Source of the DNA: SAR116 cluster bacterium AG-355-O21
Lineage (GTDB): Bacteria > Pseudomonadota > Alphaproteobacteria > Thalassobaculales > Thalassobaculaceae
Direction: 5' to 3'
NCBI GenBank assembly: GCA_003280605.1
Contig: QCEM01000007.1
Coordinates: forward strand, 1 to 64,000
Length of the DNA: 64,000 nucleotides
This document shows, one piece after another, positions 41,287 to 51,272 of this stretch (position 1 is its first letter; each line of letters starts with the position of its first letter). The notes beneath the pieces were generated by a model that saw only the letters and a list, made by a program, of their open reading frames with translations, was not told the DNA's origin and made no database searches. A program made the translations under genes and the position numbers.

Positions 41287-43248
41287 TTATTTTTTTCTCC
41301 CGGCGGCAGCGATCTCTGCCAGCACCCGATCCGCCGACAGTAATTCCGGCAAAGCAATACCGGAAACCGCCCCTGGCCCATAAACCGCGTTAAACGGAAT
41401 GCCGTAACGGCCGAATGAGGCAAGATAGCCGGCAATGACCGGGTCCGGGTTGGTCCAATCGGCGCGCATGCCAATGACCTCACCGGCGCCAAGCAGAGCA
41501 TTCACGGGCCCTTGATCAAGCACCAGGGCTTTATTCACTTTGCAGGTTAGGCACCAATCGGCGGTCACATCCACCAATACGACCTGTCCTGCCGCCACCA
41601 AGGCGGCTAAATCCGCTTGGTCGAACTGCTGCCATTTTACCGCCGTTGCGGCCGGCGCAGCATGGCGGCTGAAGCCTGTTTGTGTCCACATCACGCTGGC
41701 CAGCCAAACCGCCGTTGCCAATAACGCCAGCGCCAGAACTTTCTTCAATTGCAGCATCCATGCCCCCGGCTTTGGCAACCAGCTGACCAGACCGGGGGCA
41801 GCTGCGATCAGCAAATAGGGCAGCGCCAAACCAATGCCCATGACCGAGAACACCGCCAAAATCTCTGCCGGCCCTCGGGCCAGGGCAAAGCCGATGGCGG
41901 TGCCTAAAAACGGCGCTGAACAGGGGGTCGCTAACAGTGTCGCGAACATCCCCGCCAAAAAATGACCGCCTGTACCAGGGCCGGTCCGGGCGACCTTCGC
42001 AGTGCCGAGCCGACTGCCCGCATCAGCGATAAAACGCGGTAGCGGGATCTCAAACCATCCCCATAAATTGGCCGCGAAGCCTAAAATAATCACAATCATG
42101 ATGAGCAAGAAAATAGGCTGTTGGAACTGCATCCCCCAGCCAACCGAGAGACCGGCGAGTTTGAGGCTTAATGCGCCGACGGCGAGCAGCAAAAACGAGC
42201 ATATAATCCCTGCCGCCGAGGCGAGAAAACCGCGCCGTATTTCAGCCGACGCCGCGCCGCCGTAATGCGCGACCGTCATCAACTTCATTGATAATACAGG
42301 TAAGACGCAGGGCATGAGGTTAAGGATCAGACCACCAAGGAGGGCAAAGCCAAGGATCACCACCAGGCCGCTGATTGCAACATTTGTCGGCAGCGCCGCC
42401 GCCGCTTCGGCGATTAAGGTTCGTTCACTGAAACGATCACCATCGGCAACTGTCATGGTATAGCGCGCACCATCAAGGGGTTGGCCGTCAACCGCCCCGG
42501 CCGGAAGGGTAAACACGGCGGATAATCGGTCCGCTGCAAGACGTGTTTCGGGCACGCCAAACCCCACACCAGGTGGACCTTCGGGGAAAATTTCCGGGGC
42601 CGTCATCGCTTGCGCCGCCTGCACGCTGACACGAATAAATTTTGCAGGCTGGCCAACGGCTTCAATTTTTGTGACCGACAAACCTGTTCCGGGCCGATCA
42701 CTTGGCACCCGCGCCTGAAACCGGTTGATGGCCTGCGCCTCGGCCGAGGGCTGCGCTAATCCGGCCGGCAGATCAAAGCGCAAGTCAGCATCTAGCGGCA
42801 CACAAATATCACTGCATACCAGGGCGCTGAGCTTACCGCGCAGCGACAATGGCGCAGCGATTTTTGCCAGCGTGGCGGTGATCGGATAAATCACTTCATC
42901 GCCATAACCAAAACTTTCAAAACCAAGGATCGAGAAGCGCTGCGGTAAGGGAAAGCGCATGCTTGCCTCTTTCAGATTATCCGAGCCGGTCCAATCGATA
43001 CGTGGTGGAAAGCCTGCATCGCCCGGTGACCGCCAATAGATTTTCCAGTCTTTTTTCAGCTGCACCTGCAAGCCTAGCGGCAAACTTTCACGGTTACCTG
43101 TTGCCACAGCGGCGGCGACCAAGCGCACCTTAGCGATATCCAAATCAACCCACGGGGACGCACTGGACGGCCCTGCATCGGCTTTGCCGGCAACCAGCAC
43201 CAGCGCCAAGCCGGCAGCGGCACCTTTGAAGAATGTTTTCCACCTCAT
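41287..43248 (-). CDS. Protein-disulfide reductase, DsbD/ScsB-like
   Basis: 653 residues: signal peptide (KTFFKGAAAGLALVLVAGKADA), an N-terminal periplasmic ScsB-type domain (about residues 30-250, WKIYWRSPGDAGFPP, SDICVPLDADLRFDLP), eight membrane segments with the CcdA-like Cys pair (LMPCVLPVLSMKLMTVAHYG; TLLATPCSAPFLGTAIGF) and a C-terminal thioredoxin domain with DVTADWCLTCK. It carries electrons from cytoplasmic thioredoxin to periplasmic substrates. It is divergent from yqgE by 81 bases and upstream of peroxiredoxin, an alphaproteobacterial grouping. The usual DsbD immunoglobulin-like N-domain is replaced, so ScsB is the nearer family. Confidence 0.9.
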   Translation of the reverse strand: MRWKTFFKGAAAGLALVLVAGKADAGPSSASPWVDLDIAKVRLVAAAVATGNRESLPLGLQVQLKKDWKIYWRSPGDAGFPPRIDWTGSDNLKEASMRFPLPQRFSILGFESFGYGDEVIYPITATLAKIAAPLSLRGKLSALVCSDICVPLDADLRFDLPAGLAQPSAEAQAINRFQARVPSDRPGTGLSVTKIEAVGQPAKFIRVSVQAAQAMTAPEIFPEGPPGVGFGVPETRLAADRLSAVFTLPAGAVDGQPLDGARYTMTVADGDRFSERTLIAEAAAALPTNVAISGLVVILGFALLGGLILNLMPCVLPVLSMKLMTVAHYGGAASAEIRRGFLASAAGIICSFLLLAVGALSLKLAGLSVGWGMQFQQPIFLLIMIVIILGFAANLWGWFEIPLPRFIADAGSRLGTAKVARTGPGTGGHFLAGMFATLLATPCSAPFLGTAIGFALARGPAEILAVFSVMGIGLALPYLLIAAAPGLVSWLPKPGAWMLQLKKVLALALLATAVWLASVMWTQTGFSRHAAPAATAVKWQQFDQADLAALVAAGQVVLVDVTADWCLTCKVNKALVLDQGPVNALLGAGEVIGMRADWTNPDPVIAGYLASFGRYGIPFNAVYGPGAVSGIALPELLSADRVLAEIAAAGRKK

Positions 43249-43329
43249 AGCGAATATATATAAATGTTTTTCAGCATTTTAAGCCTGACAATTGTGGTAT
43301 CACCGGCTGAGGTGACTTATAGAAGTAAA

Positions 43330-43911
43330 ATGATGACTGAAACGCCGACTGATTATCTGACCGGACAGCTGCTGATTGCGATGCCTGCGATGCGCGATCC
43401 GCGTTTTGCGCGCACGGTGATTTTTGTTTGTGCACATAATGACGAGGGGGCGATGGGACTGGTTTTAAATCGCTTGATCGGTTCGATCAGCTTTGAAGCC
43501 TTGCTCGAAGAGCTTGCCATCGGCATTGAAGACACTCCCGAAGCATGGTCGCCGCCGGCAATTCATTTTGGCGGGCCGATGGAAACCGGTCGCGGTTTTG
43601 TGCTTCATAGCGCCGACTATATCTCGGTTGATTCGATCCCTGTCGATGAACATATGGCGGTCACCTCGACAGTGGAAATTCTGCGCGATATCGCCATAGG
43701 TCAGGGCCCAGGGCAAGCCATGCTGGCACTTGGTTACGCCGGTTGGGGACCAGGCCAATTGGATGATGAAATGCAGGAAAACGCCTGGCTGAATGTTGCC
43801 GCCGATGACGGCATCATCTTCGACCACGATCTGGAAAATAAATGGGAACGCGCCTTGGCCAAAATTGGCGTCGACGCCTCGCTGTTATCAACCGAAGCCG
43901 GGCACGCTTAA
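43330..43911 (+). CDS. yqgE: YqgE/AlgH family protein (UPF0301)
   Basis: 193 residues. Family blocks: DYLTGQLLIAMPAMRDPRF then ARTVIFVCAHNDEGAMGLVL, FGGPMETGRGFVLHSADY, and ALGYAGWGPGQLDDEMQENA. The function of YqgE is unresolved (AlgH affects alginate regulation in pseudomonads). I start at 43330 (MMTETPTDYL); the ATG at 43264 would precede an upstream hydrophobic stretch and is less likely, and a further ATG at 43333 is equally possible. It is divergent from the DsbD-like gene and ends four bases from the convergent DsbA-like gene. Confidence 0.92.
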   Translation: MMTETPTDYLTGQLLIAMPAMRDPRFARTVIFVCAHNDEGAMGLVLNRLIGSISFEALLEELAIGIEDTPEAWSPPAIHFGGPMETGRGFVLHSADYISVDSIPVDEHMAVTSTVEILRDIAIGQGPGQAMLALGYAGWGPGQLDDEMQENAWLNVAADDGIIFDHDLENKWERALAKIGVDASLLSTEAGHA

Positions 43912-43915
43912 AAAC

Positions 43916-44518
43916 TTACAGTGTCACCGCCAATTTGCGGGCAACGAAATCGACACGATCCTGGCCCCAGAAAATTTCCCCATCGATCACATAGCTTGGT
44001 GCCCCAAAGACCCCGGCGGCAAGGGCTTGCTCGGTATCAGCCTCCATTTGGGCGTTGACAAGATCGGTTTCGGCCTGCGCCGTTAGGGCGCGGCCATCCA
44101 AACCACAGGCATCGCAGACCTGTGCAACCACCGCCGGATCATCGATATTTCGATCATCTTCCCAGAGCGCCGCCAAGATCGCGTTTGACAGCATCAAAGC
44201 ATCATCACCATTCAGCCGCGCGGCGGTGATGACCTGGCTTGAAATTGGCGCCGTTGATGGAAAATTCTTCGGTTCAAAAATAATGGGGCTGTTCAAATAC
44301 GCTGCCCAGCGTTTCAATTCCATCATCCGGTAAGCAATTCGTTGCGGGGCGCGTTTCGGCAAGGGTAAGCCGCCTGATGCCGGGAAAATTTTGTGATAGC
44401 CAACGGCATAGACATTCACTTTTGCGCCTGCCGCTTGGGCGATTTTGGTCAGCGGACCCGAGCCCAGATACGTCCATGGGCTGCTGGGGCTAAGATAGTA
44501 ATCAATGATCGGTTGCAT
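43916..44518 (-). CDS. 2-hydroxychromene-2-carboxylate isomerase/DsbA-family protein
   Basis: 200 residues with a thioredoxin-like fold and helical insertion. The N-terminal IIDYYLSPSSPWTYLGSGPL has Ser-Pro-Trp where DsbA has CxxC, as in HCCA isomerases (kappa-class GST-like) which use GSH; the C-terminal block GVFGAPSYVIDGEIFWGQDR is the hallmark of the family. It might isomerise an aromatic catabolite or serve as a GST-like protein; there is no aromatic pathway beside it. It sits tail to tail with yqgE. Confidence 0.88.
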   Translation of the reverse strand: MQPIIDYYLSPSSPWTYLGSGPLTKIAQAAGAKVNVYAVGYHKIFPASGGLPLPKRAPQRIAYRMMELKRWAAYLNSPIIFEPKNFPSTAPISSQVITAARLNGDDALMLSNAILAALWEDDRNIDDPAVVAQVCDACGLDGRALTAQAETDLVNAQMEADTEQALAAGVFGAPSYVIDGEIFWGQDRVDFVARKLAVTL

Positions 44519-44616
44519 GCTGGTGCTTTCTTAATCACGGCGGGGCGATTAGTGTACTTCGCTCAGGTCCGGGTGACCAGTGCAAGAGATGCAAATCAAA
44601 GTAAGGTTTGAAGTCT

Positions 44617-45414
44617 ATGAAAGTGTACATCAGCGCCGATATCGAAGGTGTTGCCGGCATTGCTCATTGGGATGAGGCCGGAAAAAAGCAACCTGAGTAT
44701 CAAGAATTTCGTACCCAGATGACAGCAGATGTTGCAGCCGCTTGCCAAGCTGCGGCGGCGGCGGGCGCAACCGAAATTCTGGTCAAAGACGCCCATGGCA
44801 GTGGCCGTAACATCATCGCCGATCAACTGCCCGAAACCGCGCGCGTGATCCGTGGCTGGAGCGGACATCCCTTTGGCATGCTGCAAGACTTAGACGATCA
44901 GTTTGATGCCGTCGTCCTCCTTGGCTACCACGGCGCGGCAACAGATCCGAGGAATCCGTTATCGCATAGCTTCACCGGATATTTTTCCGAACTTCGGTTA
45001 AATGACCTGGTCTGTGCAGAGTTTCACATCGTCAGCTATCTGGCCGCCAGTGTCGGTGTGCCGGTGATCATGGTGTCTGGCGATCAAGGGATTTGTGCCA
45101 CCGCCAAACACTTTAACCCAGCGATTACAGCGGTTGTCACCGGCGGCGGCGCAGGCGCATCGAACACCGGCTTGCATCCAGCCCGGGCACGGCAGGCGAT
45201 CTGCGATGGGATCACGGCAGCCATGGCAGGTGACATCACACGCTGCCAAATCACATTGCCGCCTGAATTTGAGCTAGCGATCCGGTTCAACAATCACGCC
45301 AAAGCCTATCGCAACTCGTTTTATCCAGGCGCCCGATTGGCTGATCACGAAACGGTCGCCTTCAAGGCGCAAACTATTTTTGATATTGCCCGGATGCTGT
45401 CCTTCATGGCCTGA
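44617..45414 (+). CDS. D-aminopeptidase DppA-like (M55 family)
   Basis: 265 residues, zinc-dependent M55 peptidase: KVYISADIEGVAGIAHWDEA, YQEFRTQMTADVAAAC, LVKDAHGSGRNII, YHGAATDPRNPLSHSFTGY and VSGDQGICATAKHF. DppA-type enzymes hydrolyse D-Ala-D-Ala and related D-peptides, for peptidoglycan peptide reuse. I start at the ATG at 44617, ten bases after AAGG; the TTG at 44608 is too close to that site. It precedes the lipoprotein/hslO/arg genes on the opposite strand, so it is a stand-alone transcript. Confidence 0.9.
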   Translation: MKVYISADIEGVAGIAHWDEAGKKQPEYQEFRTQMTADVAAACQAAAAAGATEILVKDAHGSGRNIIADQLPETARVIRGWSGHPFGMLQDLDDQFDAVVLLGYHGAATDPRNPLSHSFTGYFSELRLNDLVCAEFHIVSYLAASVGVPVIMVSGDQGICATAKHFNPAITAVVTGGGAGASNTGLHPARARQAICDGITAAMAGDITRCQITLPPEFELAIRFNNHAKAYRNSFYPGARLADHETVAFKAQTIFDIARMLSFMA

Positions 45415-45439
45415 AGCGACCGACCGCACATATCCTTGG

Positions 45440-46054
45440 TTAACGCAGGAACGTGCCAAGGTCTTTGCGGACTTGCAGTTCCATCTGGGCCGCAAAATCA
45501 GCGAGCAGGCCTTCGACCATTTGGAACCAGACCGCGGTGCGTTGATTAAGGGTGATGTTTTCAGGCACGGTTTGGCTGCGTGTGACTTCCACCTCAACCT
45601 GACCGCGTTGCTGGCCATTAACGTCACGGATTTCCAACGTTGCCCGCAGCCGCGCATCATAGCGCTGGGCTTGATCAAGGGTTAACAGCGCCTTCAAACC
45701 TGGCTTTTGTTGGAGGGAAATTTCTGTCACGCTCGCATCGTGAATTGTTAATACCGCCGTGTTACCGCTGCCACCGGCGCGCAATATATCCATTGCCCAG
45801 CGCTCGACCCCGGCGCCCGGCGCAACCGGCATTAAATGCTCTACCAGCGGCGGTTTCAGGGGCATTTGATAGCGGTTTACGACCTGAATTTTACCGACAT
45901 TTAAGTGAATCGCCGGACGATTCATGAATGTCAGCGACACCTCGGGAGCGGAGGTTGTCTTCACCGCACAACCAGTCAGCAGCATCCCGGCAAACAGAGA
46001 CGGTGCCAAAACCAACAAGGTTAGCGATCGCAGGAGATGGTTTAATTGCCTCAT
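45440..46054 (-). CDS. Putative outer-membrane lipoprotein, conserved hypothetical
   Basis: 204 residues starting with a hydrophobic signal (LLRSLTLLVLAPSLFAGMLL) and the lipobox LLTGC, so it is probably lipidated at the Cys at residue 29. The mature part has no recognised domain; it is beta-rich with SLTFMNRPAIHLNVGKI and a repeat-like DGS/GQQRGQ region. The ATG overlaps the hslO stop by four bases (ATGA), so it is translationally coupled to Hsp33 in the argD-argF-hslO operon. Function unknown; possibly cell-envelope maintenance. Confidence 0.75.
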   Translation of the reverse strand: MRQLNHLLRSLTLLVLAPSLFAGMLLTGCAVKTTSAPEVSLTFMNRPAIHLNVGKIQVVNRYQMPLKPPLVEHLMPVAPGAGVERWAMDILRAGGSGNTAVLTIHDASVTEISLQQKPGLKALLTLDQAQRYDARLRATLEIRDVNGQQRGQVEVEVTRSQTVPENITLNQRTAVWFQMVEGLLADFAAQMELQVRKDLGTFLR

Positions 46055-47022
46055 GATGATTTCGCCATCTGCCGTTCGGAACGCATGCGCGCAATCTCTT
46101 TCTCGCTGTAACGATAATCACTCTTGCAAAACTCACAAGTAACCTCTGCGTGACCATCAATCAGCAGTTCTGATAATTCTGCGGGCACCAAGGAGACGAG
46201 GACATTTTCCACCTTCTCGGCAGAACATCGGCAGCCTGGCTGTAAGGCTTGCGACGGATAGGCACGCACGCCATCCTCATGAAATAACCTGTACAGCAGT
46301 CGGTCCGCCGGCAAACTTGGGTCAAGCAGCTCGCTTGCTTTGGCGCTTGCCATCATCACCATCGCCCGTCGCCAGCCATCTTCATAATCTTCCAGGGTGA
46401 TGTCTTTCGGCACGCTTTCGCCGCCCTCAAAGGGTAAGCGTTGAACCATCATTGCCGCCGCCCGCCAACCACCGCCATTCCGGGGCGCTGTCGTCGCCAA
46501 ATGCAAACCGGCCTCGATTTGTTCAGATTCTCGGAAATAGGCGCGGGCGCAGTCGGTTAAGGTTTCGCCCTCGAAGGCGACAATCCCTTGGTAGCGTTCA
46601 GTATGCTGTCCTTGATCGACCGTAAAGGCCAAATAGCCATCGCCCAGCAAGCCTGGAACAGATGCATTGCCATCATCTGCTACAGCTTTTGCCGCCGCAA
46701 TCATATCGGCATCAAAACCCGCATAGGCCCGCACATCGCCGGCACTTGTGACATCGGCAACGACTGTTCGCACCGGTCCGGCACCCTTTGCTTGGAGGGT
46801 AAAAATACCGTCATATTTTAACGCCCCGGCAAGGCAGCCGGCGAGCGTAATGGTCTCCGCCAGGAGCCTGTTGACAGGTTCCGGATACCCGTGCCGGCGG
46901 ATAACTTCGTCAACCACCGCGCCAAGTCGGACCGATCGCCCGCGCAAGCCAAATGGCCCGATCTGGAACGGCAAAATAAGATCATCGGTGCGGTTATCTT
47001 GGTAAATGCCGGTACTTGTCAT
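46051..47022 (-). CDS. hslO: Redox-regulated chaperonin Hsp33
   Basis: 323 residues: N-terminal domain (DLILPFQIGPFGLRGRSVRL, TITLAGCLAGALKYDGIFTL) and a C-terminal zinc domain with the CRCSAEKV and CEFCKSDYRY motifs, the four Cys that form the redox switch. On oxidation the zinc is released and the chaperone becomes active. It lies 13 bases after argF and overlaps the lipoprotein gene, completing an argD-argF-hslO-lipoprotein transcript, an arrangement common in alphaproteobacteria. Confidence 0.95.
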   Translation of the reverse strand: MTSTGIYQDNRTDDLILPFQIGPFGLRGRSVRLGAVVDEVIRRHGYPEPVNRLLAETITLAGCLAGALKYDGIFTLQAKGAGPVRTVVADVTSAGDVRAYAGFDADMIAAAKAVADDGNASVPGLLGDGYLAFTVDQGQHTERYQGIVAFEGETLTDCARAYFRESEQIEAGLHLATTAPRNGGGWRAAAMMVQRLPFEGGESVPKDITLEDYEDGWRRAMVMMASAKASELLDPSLPADRLLYRLFHEDGVRAYPSQALQPGCRCSAEKVENVLVSLVPAELSELLIDGHAEVTCEFCKSDYRYSEKEIARMRSERQMAKSS

Positions 47023-47035
47023 ATCGCCAATATTG

Positions 47036-47962
47036 TTAAGAAAGGCACCACTTCAAGACCGCCTTTTGCGCATGCAGACGGTTTTCCGCCTCATCCCAGA
47101 CAACCGATTGCGGGCCGTCAATCACCTCCGCCGTCACTTCTTCGCCGCGATGGACCGGCAAGCAGTGCATGAAGCAGGCATTTGGTTTTGCTTGCGACAT
47201 CAAGTCGGCATCAACACGGAACGGTGCCAGCAGATTATGGCGATCTTGTTCGTCATCCCCCATCGAGATCCATGTGTCTGTGGTCACGCAATCAGCGTCG
47301 CGAACCGCTATTCTTGGGTCACTCGAGACATTGACCTTGGCACCGGCTTGCCGCGCCCACTCAAGTATCTCTGCAGGGGGGCTCAAGTGCTCGGGGCAGG
47401 CGATGTTCAAGGTAAAGTCAAACTTTGCGGCAGCATGGATCCACGAGCTGGCCATATTATTACCGTCACCGCTCCAGGCGATGGTTTTGCCGGCAATCGG
47501 TCCCATATGCTCCTCAAAGGTCAACACGTCCGCCATCAACTGGCAGGGATGGGTTCGGTCCGTTAAGCCGTTGATCACAGGAACCGACGCATGCGCTGCG
47601 AGTTCTTTTAACGTCTCATGGCCGAAGGTTCTGATCATAATTCCGTCGACATAGCGCGACAGGACACGGGCTGTATCGGCAACGGTTTCACCGCGCCCCC
47701 ACTGCAGCTCGCTGCTTTGCAAAATAACCACATTGCCGCCCAATTGCTGCATCCCAACTTCGAATGAGACACGGGTTCGGGTTGACGGTTTTTCAAAAAT
47801 CATCGCTAGGGTTTTGCCCGCCAACGGCTTGTCGCTATGACCGGCTTTCATGGCTTTGGCGTCTTCGATCATGGCCCGCAACTTAGTTGGCGCGAATTGA
47901 TCAAGGTCTAAGAAGTGCCGCAGCCCTTCATCATCATGGTTGGCGATATCAATGACGGTCAT
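47036..47962 (-). CDS. argF: Ornithine carbamoyltransferase
   Basis: 308 residues, catabolic/anabolic OTC fold. Carbamoyl-phosphate site [15 protein letters not shown], the second site with [15 protein letters not shown], and the ornithine loop [17 protein letters not shown]. It converts ornithine and carbamoyl phosphate to citrulline for arginine synthesis. The ATG at 47962 overlaps the argD stop (ATGA), so argD-argF are coupled. hslO follows 13 bases downstream. The catabolic version (arcB) is disfavoured by the argD partner. Confidence 0.96.
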   Translation of the reverse strand: MTVIDIANHDDEGLRHFLDLDQFAPTKLRAMIEDAKAMKAGHSDKPLAGKTLAMIFEKPSTRTRVSFEVGMQQLGGNVVILQSSELQWGRGETVADTARVLSRYVDGIMIRTFGHETLKELAAHASVPVINGLTDRTHPCQLMADVLTFEEHMGPIAGKTIAWSGDGNNMASSWIHAAAKFDFTLNIACPEHLSPPAEILEWARQAGAKVNVSSDPRIAVRDADCVTTDTWISMGDDEQDRHNLLAPFRVDADLMSQAKPNACFMHCLPVHRGEEVTAEVIDGPQSVVWDEAENRLHAQKAVLKWCLS

Positions 47963-49137
47963 GCTGCCGCCTCCATTTCACCGGCGACGGCGGCAATCGC
48001 AGCAACAGCTTCATCAATCTCAGCTTCACTCACGGTCAACGGCGGCAGCAGACGGATCGCATTATCGCCGGCACCGACCACCAATAGCCCATGTTCCCGC
48101 AGCCGGCCCCAAACATCCATATTCGGTGCCGTGGTTTTCATACCAACCATCAACGCTTGACCGCGCACTTCTTCCAAAAACCCCGGAAAACGCCCGACAA
48201 CCGATTGCAGTTGTGCCTGCAGATAATCGCCACGGGCGATCACCTGATCCAAAAACCCTGGCGCCAGCATGACATCCAGCACCGCGTTCGCCGCCGCGCA
48301 AGCCAGCGGGTTACCGCCATAGGTGGACCCATGGGTTCCCGGCACCATGCCTAATGCCGCCCGCTCGCTGGCCAACACGGCACCCACAGGGAAACCACCG
48401 CCAAGCCCCTTTGCCAAGGCCATCACATCAGGCGCCACACCGGCCCATTCATAGGCCCAAAGCTTGCCGCTTCGGCCCATGCCGCATTGCACCTCATCGA
48501 AGACCAATAAGGCGCCGAATTCGTCTGCCGCCTCACGCAGCGCGTGCATATATTTGTAATCGGCCGGGAAAATGCCGCCCTCGCCTTGAATAGGCTCGAT
48601 AACAATCGCCGCAACATCATCCCCCATTGCCGCGCGCAGCTCGTTGACGTTGCCAAAAGCAACATGATCAAAACCCTCCGGACGCGGTCCGAAGCCTTCG
48701 CGGTATTTATCATTATCGCCGGCCGAAAGCGTCGCCAAGGTGCGGCCATGGAAGGCCCGGGTACAGCAAATAACCCGTTCACGGCCTGTTTGACCGGCAG
48801 CAAAATGGTATTTGCGGGCCAGTTTCAGCGCCCCCTCCATTGCTTCTGCGCCGGAATTACAAAAGAACACCGTGTGGGCAAATGAGTTTTCAACCAAACG
48901 ATCCGCCAGCCGTTGTTGCTCGGGAATGTGATACAGGTTTGAGACATGCATCAATTTAGCTGCTTGGTCTTGGATCTCTTTCACCAAATGCGGATGCGCA
49001 TGCCCCAATGAATTGGTTGCGATGCCACTGGCGAAATCAAGGAATCGTCGGCCATCGGTCGCATACAGGTAAGAGCCTTCTCCGCGATCGAACGCAATGT
49101 CGATCCGCCCATATGTTGGCATGACCGTGGTAACCAC
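47959..49137 (-). CDS. argD: Acetylornithine/succinyldiaminopimelate aminotransferase
   Basis: 392 residues, PLP class III aminotransferase: [20 protein letters not shown] near the N-terminus, [20 protein letters not shown] with the catalytic Asp, and the PLP Lys region [19 protein letters not shown]. It converts N-acetylglutamate semialdehyde to N-acetylornithine. The GTG at 49137 (V-T-T-V-MPTYG) has AGGAGAGG upstream; the later ATG is an alternative. It is the first gene of the argD-argF-hslO-lipoprotein operon and overlaps argF by four bases. The gap to dcd (113 bases) holds no recognised element. Confidence 0.95.
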   Translation of the reverse strand: MVTTVMPTYGRIDIAFDRGEGSYLYATDGRRFLDFASGIATNSLGHAHPHLVKEIQDQAAKLMHVSNLYHIPEQQRLADRLVENSFAHTVFFCNSGAEAMEGALKLARKYHFAAGQTGRERVICCTRAFHGRTLATLSAGDNDKYREGFGPRPEGFDHVAFGNVNELRAAMGDDVAAIVIEPIQGEGGIFPADYKYMHALREAADEFGALLVFDEVQCGMGRSGKLWAYEWAGVAPDVMALAKGLGGGFPVGAVLASERAALGMVPGTHGSTYGGNPLACAAANAVLDVMLAPGFLDQVIARGDYLQAQLQSVVGRFPGFLEEVRGQALMVGMKTTAPNMDVWGRLREHGLLVVGAGDNAIRLLPPLTVSEAEIDEAVAAIAAVAGEMEAAA

Positions 49138-49250
49138 AATTCCTCTCCTCTAAACAGTTGCAGCGCCGGCGGCCGTTCCGCCAGCGCAATTGCGAGCAAG
49201 GGATACTCCCTGGCCTGACCTGAAATGTCAATCACCGTGGCCGATCGACC

Positions 49251-50381
49251 TTAGGTCTTGAAATGCTTTGAAAGTTTTAAGCCCTGGCGCTGATAATTTG
49301 AGCCGATACCGGCACTGCCATAAAGTTTGTCAGGCACCGCCGTCAAGGCCTCGTAAACCAGCCGGCAAACCACTTGCCCATCTTCGATCAAATACGGCAC
49401 GTCATGAGCACGCACTTCAAGCACCGCGCGGGTGCCGGCACCGCCAACCTGATCATGGCCAAAGCCAGGATCGAAAAAGCCGGCGTAATGCACCCGAAAC
49501 TCGCCGACTTTGGTGTCGTAAGCACGCATTTCAGCAGCGTGGTCCAGGGGTACGGTGATAAATTCTTTCGACGCCAGAATATAAAACTCATCCGGATTAA
49601 GGATCAGCCCATCAGGGCCACTTGCGGTCGCCCGAAGCGGTTCCCAAAACCCATCAATGGCGTAACTGGCCGGGCGGTCAACATCAATCAGACCGGCATG
49701 CGGCTTTGCCCGATAGCCGATCAACCCGTCACCGCCTTGTAAATCAACCGAAACCGCGACGCCCTCGCGGATATCAACATCCGCACCATGCACCAACCCA
49801 ACTTCATTTTGCAGCCGTCGCATGGCGCTATCGGAGGCGGCCGGGGTACCGCGCCGCAACCGCAATTGGTTCAAGCGCGACCCGGTTCGCACCAGAATTG
49901 AAAACGTCCGCGGCGAAATTTCAGTGTAAAGCGGCCCGCGATAGCCTGCTGCGACGGTTTCAAATTCAACCGCGTAATCGGTGATCAGCCGGGTAAAAAT
50001 GTCCAGTCGGCCTGTCGAACTTTTTGGATTGGCCGCCGCCGAAACACGCGCCGGCAGAGCCAATTCTTCCAGCACGGGGACAATATAGACGCAGCCTTTT
50101 TCCAACACCGCACCATCGCGTAGATCAATTTCATGCATCGATAAATCAGCCAGCTTTTCAGCCACTGTGGCATCACGGCCAGGCAAAAAGCTTGCCGGCA
50201 CCCGAAAGGCTTTGCTGCCCAAACGCAGATCAATCGAGGCCGGTTGGATTTGCGCCTCAGCAATCGCGGCCGGCGCGGTTATGTCGCCGCGTGCAATCAT
50301 CTCCCGCAGCACTTGGCTTGGCAAAATCCCTGTGGTGCGGGCAGCTACCGCCGTATTCACTGCGTCAGGCGTATCGGTCAT
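49251..50381 (-). CDS. dcd: 2'-deoxycytidine 5'-triphosphate deaminase, alphaproteobacterial long form
   Basis: 376 residues, about twice the usual Dcd, as in the long form typical of alphaproteobacteria. The first half has ILPSQVLREMIARGDITAPA and IQPASIDLRLGSKAFRVPA; ANPKSSTGRLDIFTRLITDY and YAVEFETVAAGYRGPLYTEI hold substrate-site residues; the second half includes HYAGFFDPGFGHDQ and LEVRAHDVPYLIEDGQVVCR, repeated dUTPase-type barrel. It deaminates dCTP to dUTP, which the dut product then hydrolyses. Its ATG overlaps the ABC permease stop (ATGA), so they are coupled. Confidence 0.92.
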   Translation of the reverse strand: MTDTPDAVNTAVAARTTGILPSQVLREMIARGDITAPAAIAEAQIQPASIDLRLGSKAFRVPASFLPGRDATVAEKLADLSMHEIDLRDGAVLEKGCVYIVPVLEELALPARVSAAANPKSSTGRLDIFTRLITDYAVEFETVAAGYRGPLYTEISPRTFSILVRTGSRLNQLRLRRGTPAASDSAMRRLQNEVGLVHGADVDIREGVAVSVDLQGGDGLIGYRAKPHAGLIDVDRPASYAIDGFWEPLRATASGPDGLILNPDEFYILASKEFITVPLDHAAEMRAYDTKVGEFRVHYAGFFDPGFGHDQVGGAGTRAVLEVRAHDVPYLIEDGQVVCRLVYEALTAVPDKLYGSAGIGSNYQRQGLKLSKHFKT

Positions 50382-51238
50382 GAGGTCAGTTTATATCCGA
50401 TTTTTAACAATCTAAAGCACCAGACAGTGCAGATCACGGCTGTCGCCGCGACCACCAAAGCAGCCGACCAGGGATCCGTATCCGACCAGCCGATGGCCGC
50501 GAAACGAAAACCGTCAATCATGTAAAACAGCGGGTTGATATGCGCCAAATCCTGCCAAAAGCCAGGCAATCTCTGGATCGAATAAAAGGTCCCGGACATG
50601 AACGCAAGCGGGGTGATGACAAAATTCGTGACGGTTGAAAGATGGTCAAACTTCTCTGCCCATAAGCCTGCCATGATCCCCAACAGCGACATCACCATGG
50701 CCCCAATGACCACGAAATAACTGCCCCAAAGCCAGTTAAAATTCGGCAAGCCAACGAAAAAACTGAGGGCAAATGCGGTGCCGAAGGCGACAATCAGAGC
50801 ACGCGTGACGCCACTTAAAACATAGGCGATGAGAATTTCCGCACTGCCCAAGGGGGCCATCAGCGTATCGACAATATTACCGACAATCTTACCGGCGATC
50901 AGCGATGATGACGAATTTGCAAACGCTTGCTGCATCACTGCCATCATGATCAGGCCGGGGGTCAAAAATTTACTGTAGGAAAGGCCGGAAATATCAATTT
51001 GCCGGCCAAAAGCGAGGGTAAAAATTGCTAAAAACAGCAAGCTGGTGATCACCGGTGCCATGATCGTTTGCAGCAGCATTTTCAGAAACCGCCGGACCTC
51101 GCGCAGGTACAATGTCCATAAACCCAACCAATTCACCCGGCCAATCGGCCGGACCGCAATCTGCCAGTCGGCAAATCCATCATCGTCAGCTTCAGCCATC
51201 GCCGAGGGTTGTCCTTCAAGTGCCTTTGTGAGGACCAT
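50378..51238 (-). CDS. ABC-2 type transporter permease
   Basis: 286 residues with six membrane segments starting around residue 60 (TIMAPVITSLLFLAIFTLAF). The ABC-2 signature is present: PGLIMMAVMQQAFANSSSSL and the LVSGVTRALIVAFGTAFAL helix. It would form the membrane part of an exporter, for example for a surface polysaccharide, haem or drug. No ATP-binding subunit is adjacent, so the partner must be elsewhere. It is coupled to dcd by a four-base overlap. Divergent from recX by 34 bases. Confidence 0.85.
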   Translation of the reverse strand: MVLTKALEGQPSAMAEADDDGFADWQIAVRPIGRVNWLGLWTLYLREVRRFLKMLLQTIMAPVITSLLFLAIFTLAFGRQIDISGLSYSKFLTPGLIMMAVMQQAFANSSSSLIAGKIVGNIVDTLMAPLGSAEILIAYVLSGVTRALIVAFGTAFALSFFVGLPNFNWLWGSYFVVIGAMVMSLLGIMAGLWAEKFDHLSTVTNFVITPLAFMSGTFYSIQRLPGFWQDLAHINPLFYMIDGFRFAAIGWSDTDPWSAALVVAATAVICTVWCFRLLKIGYKLTS

Positions 51239-51272
51239 AGTCGGCAGCGACCGTTACTGCAATAATAGGTCG

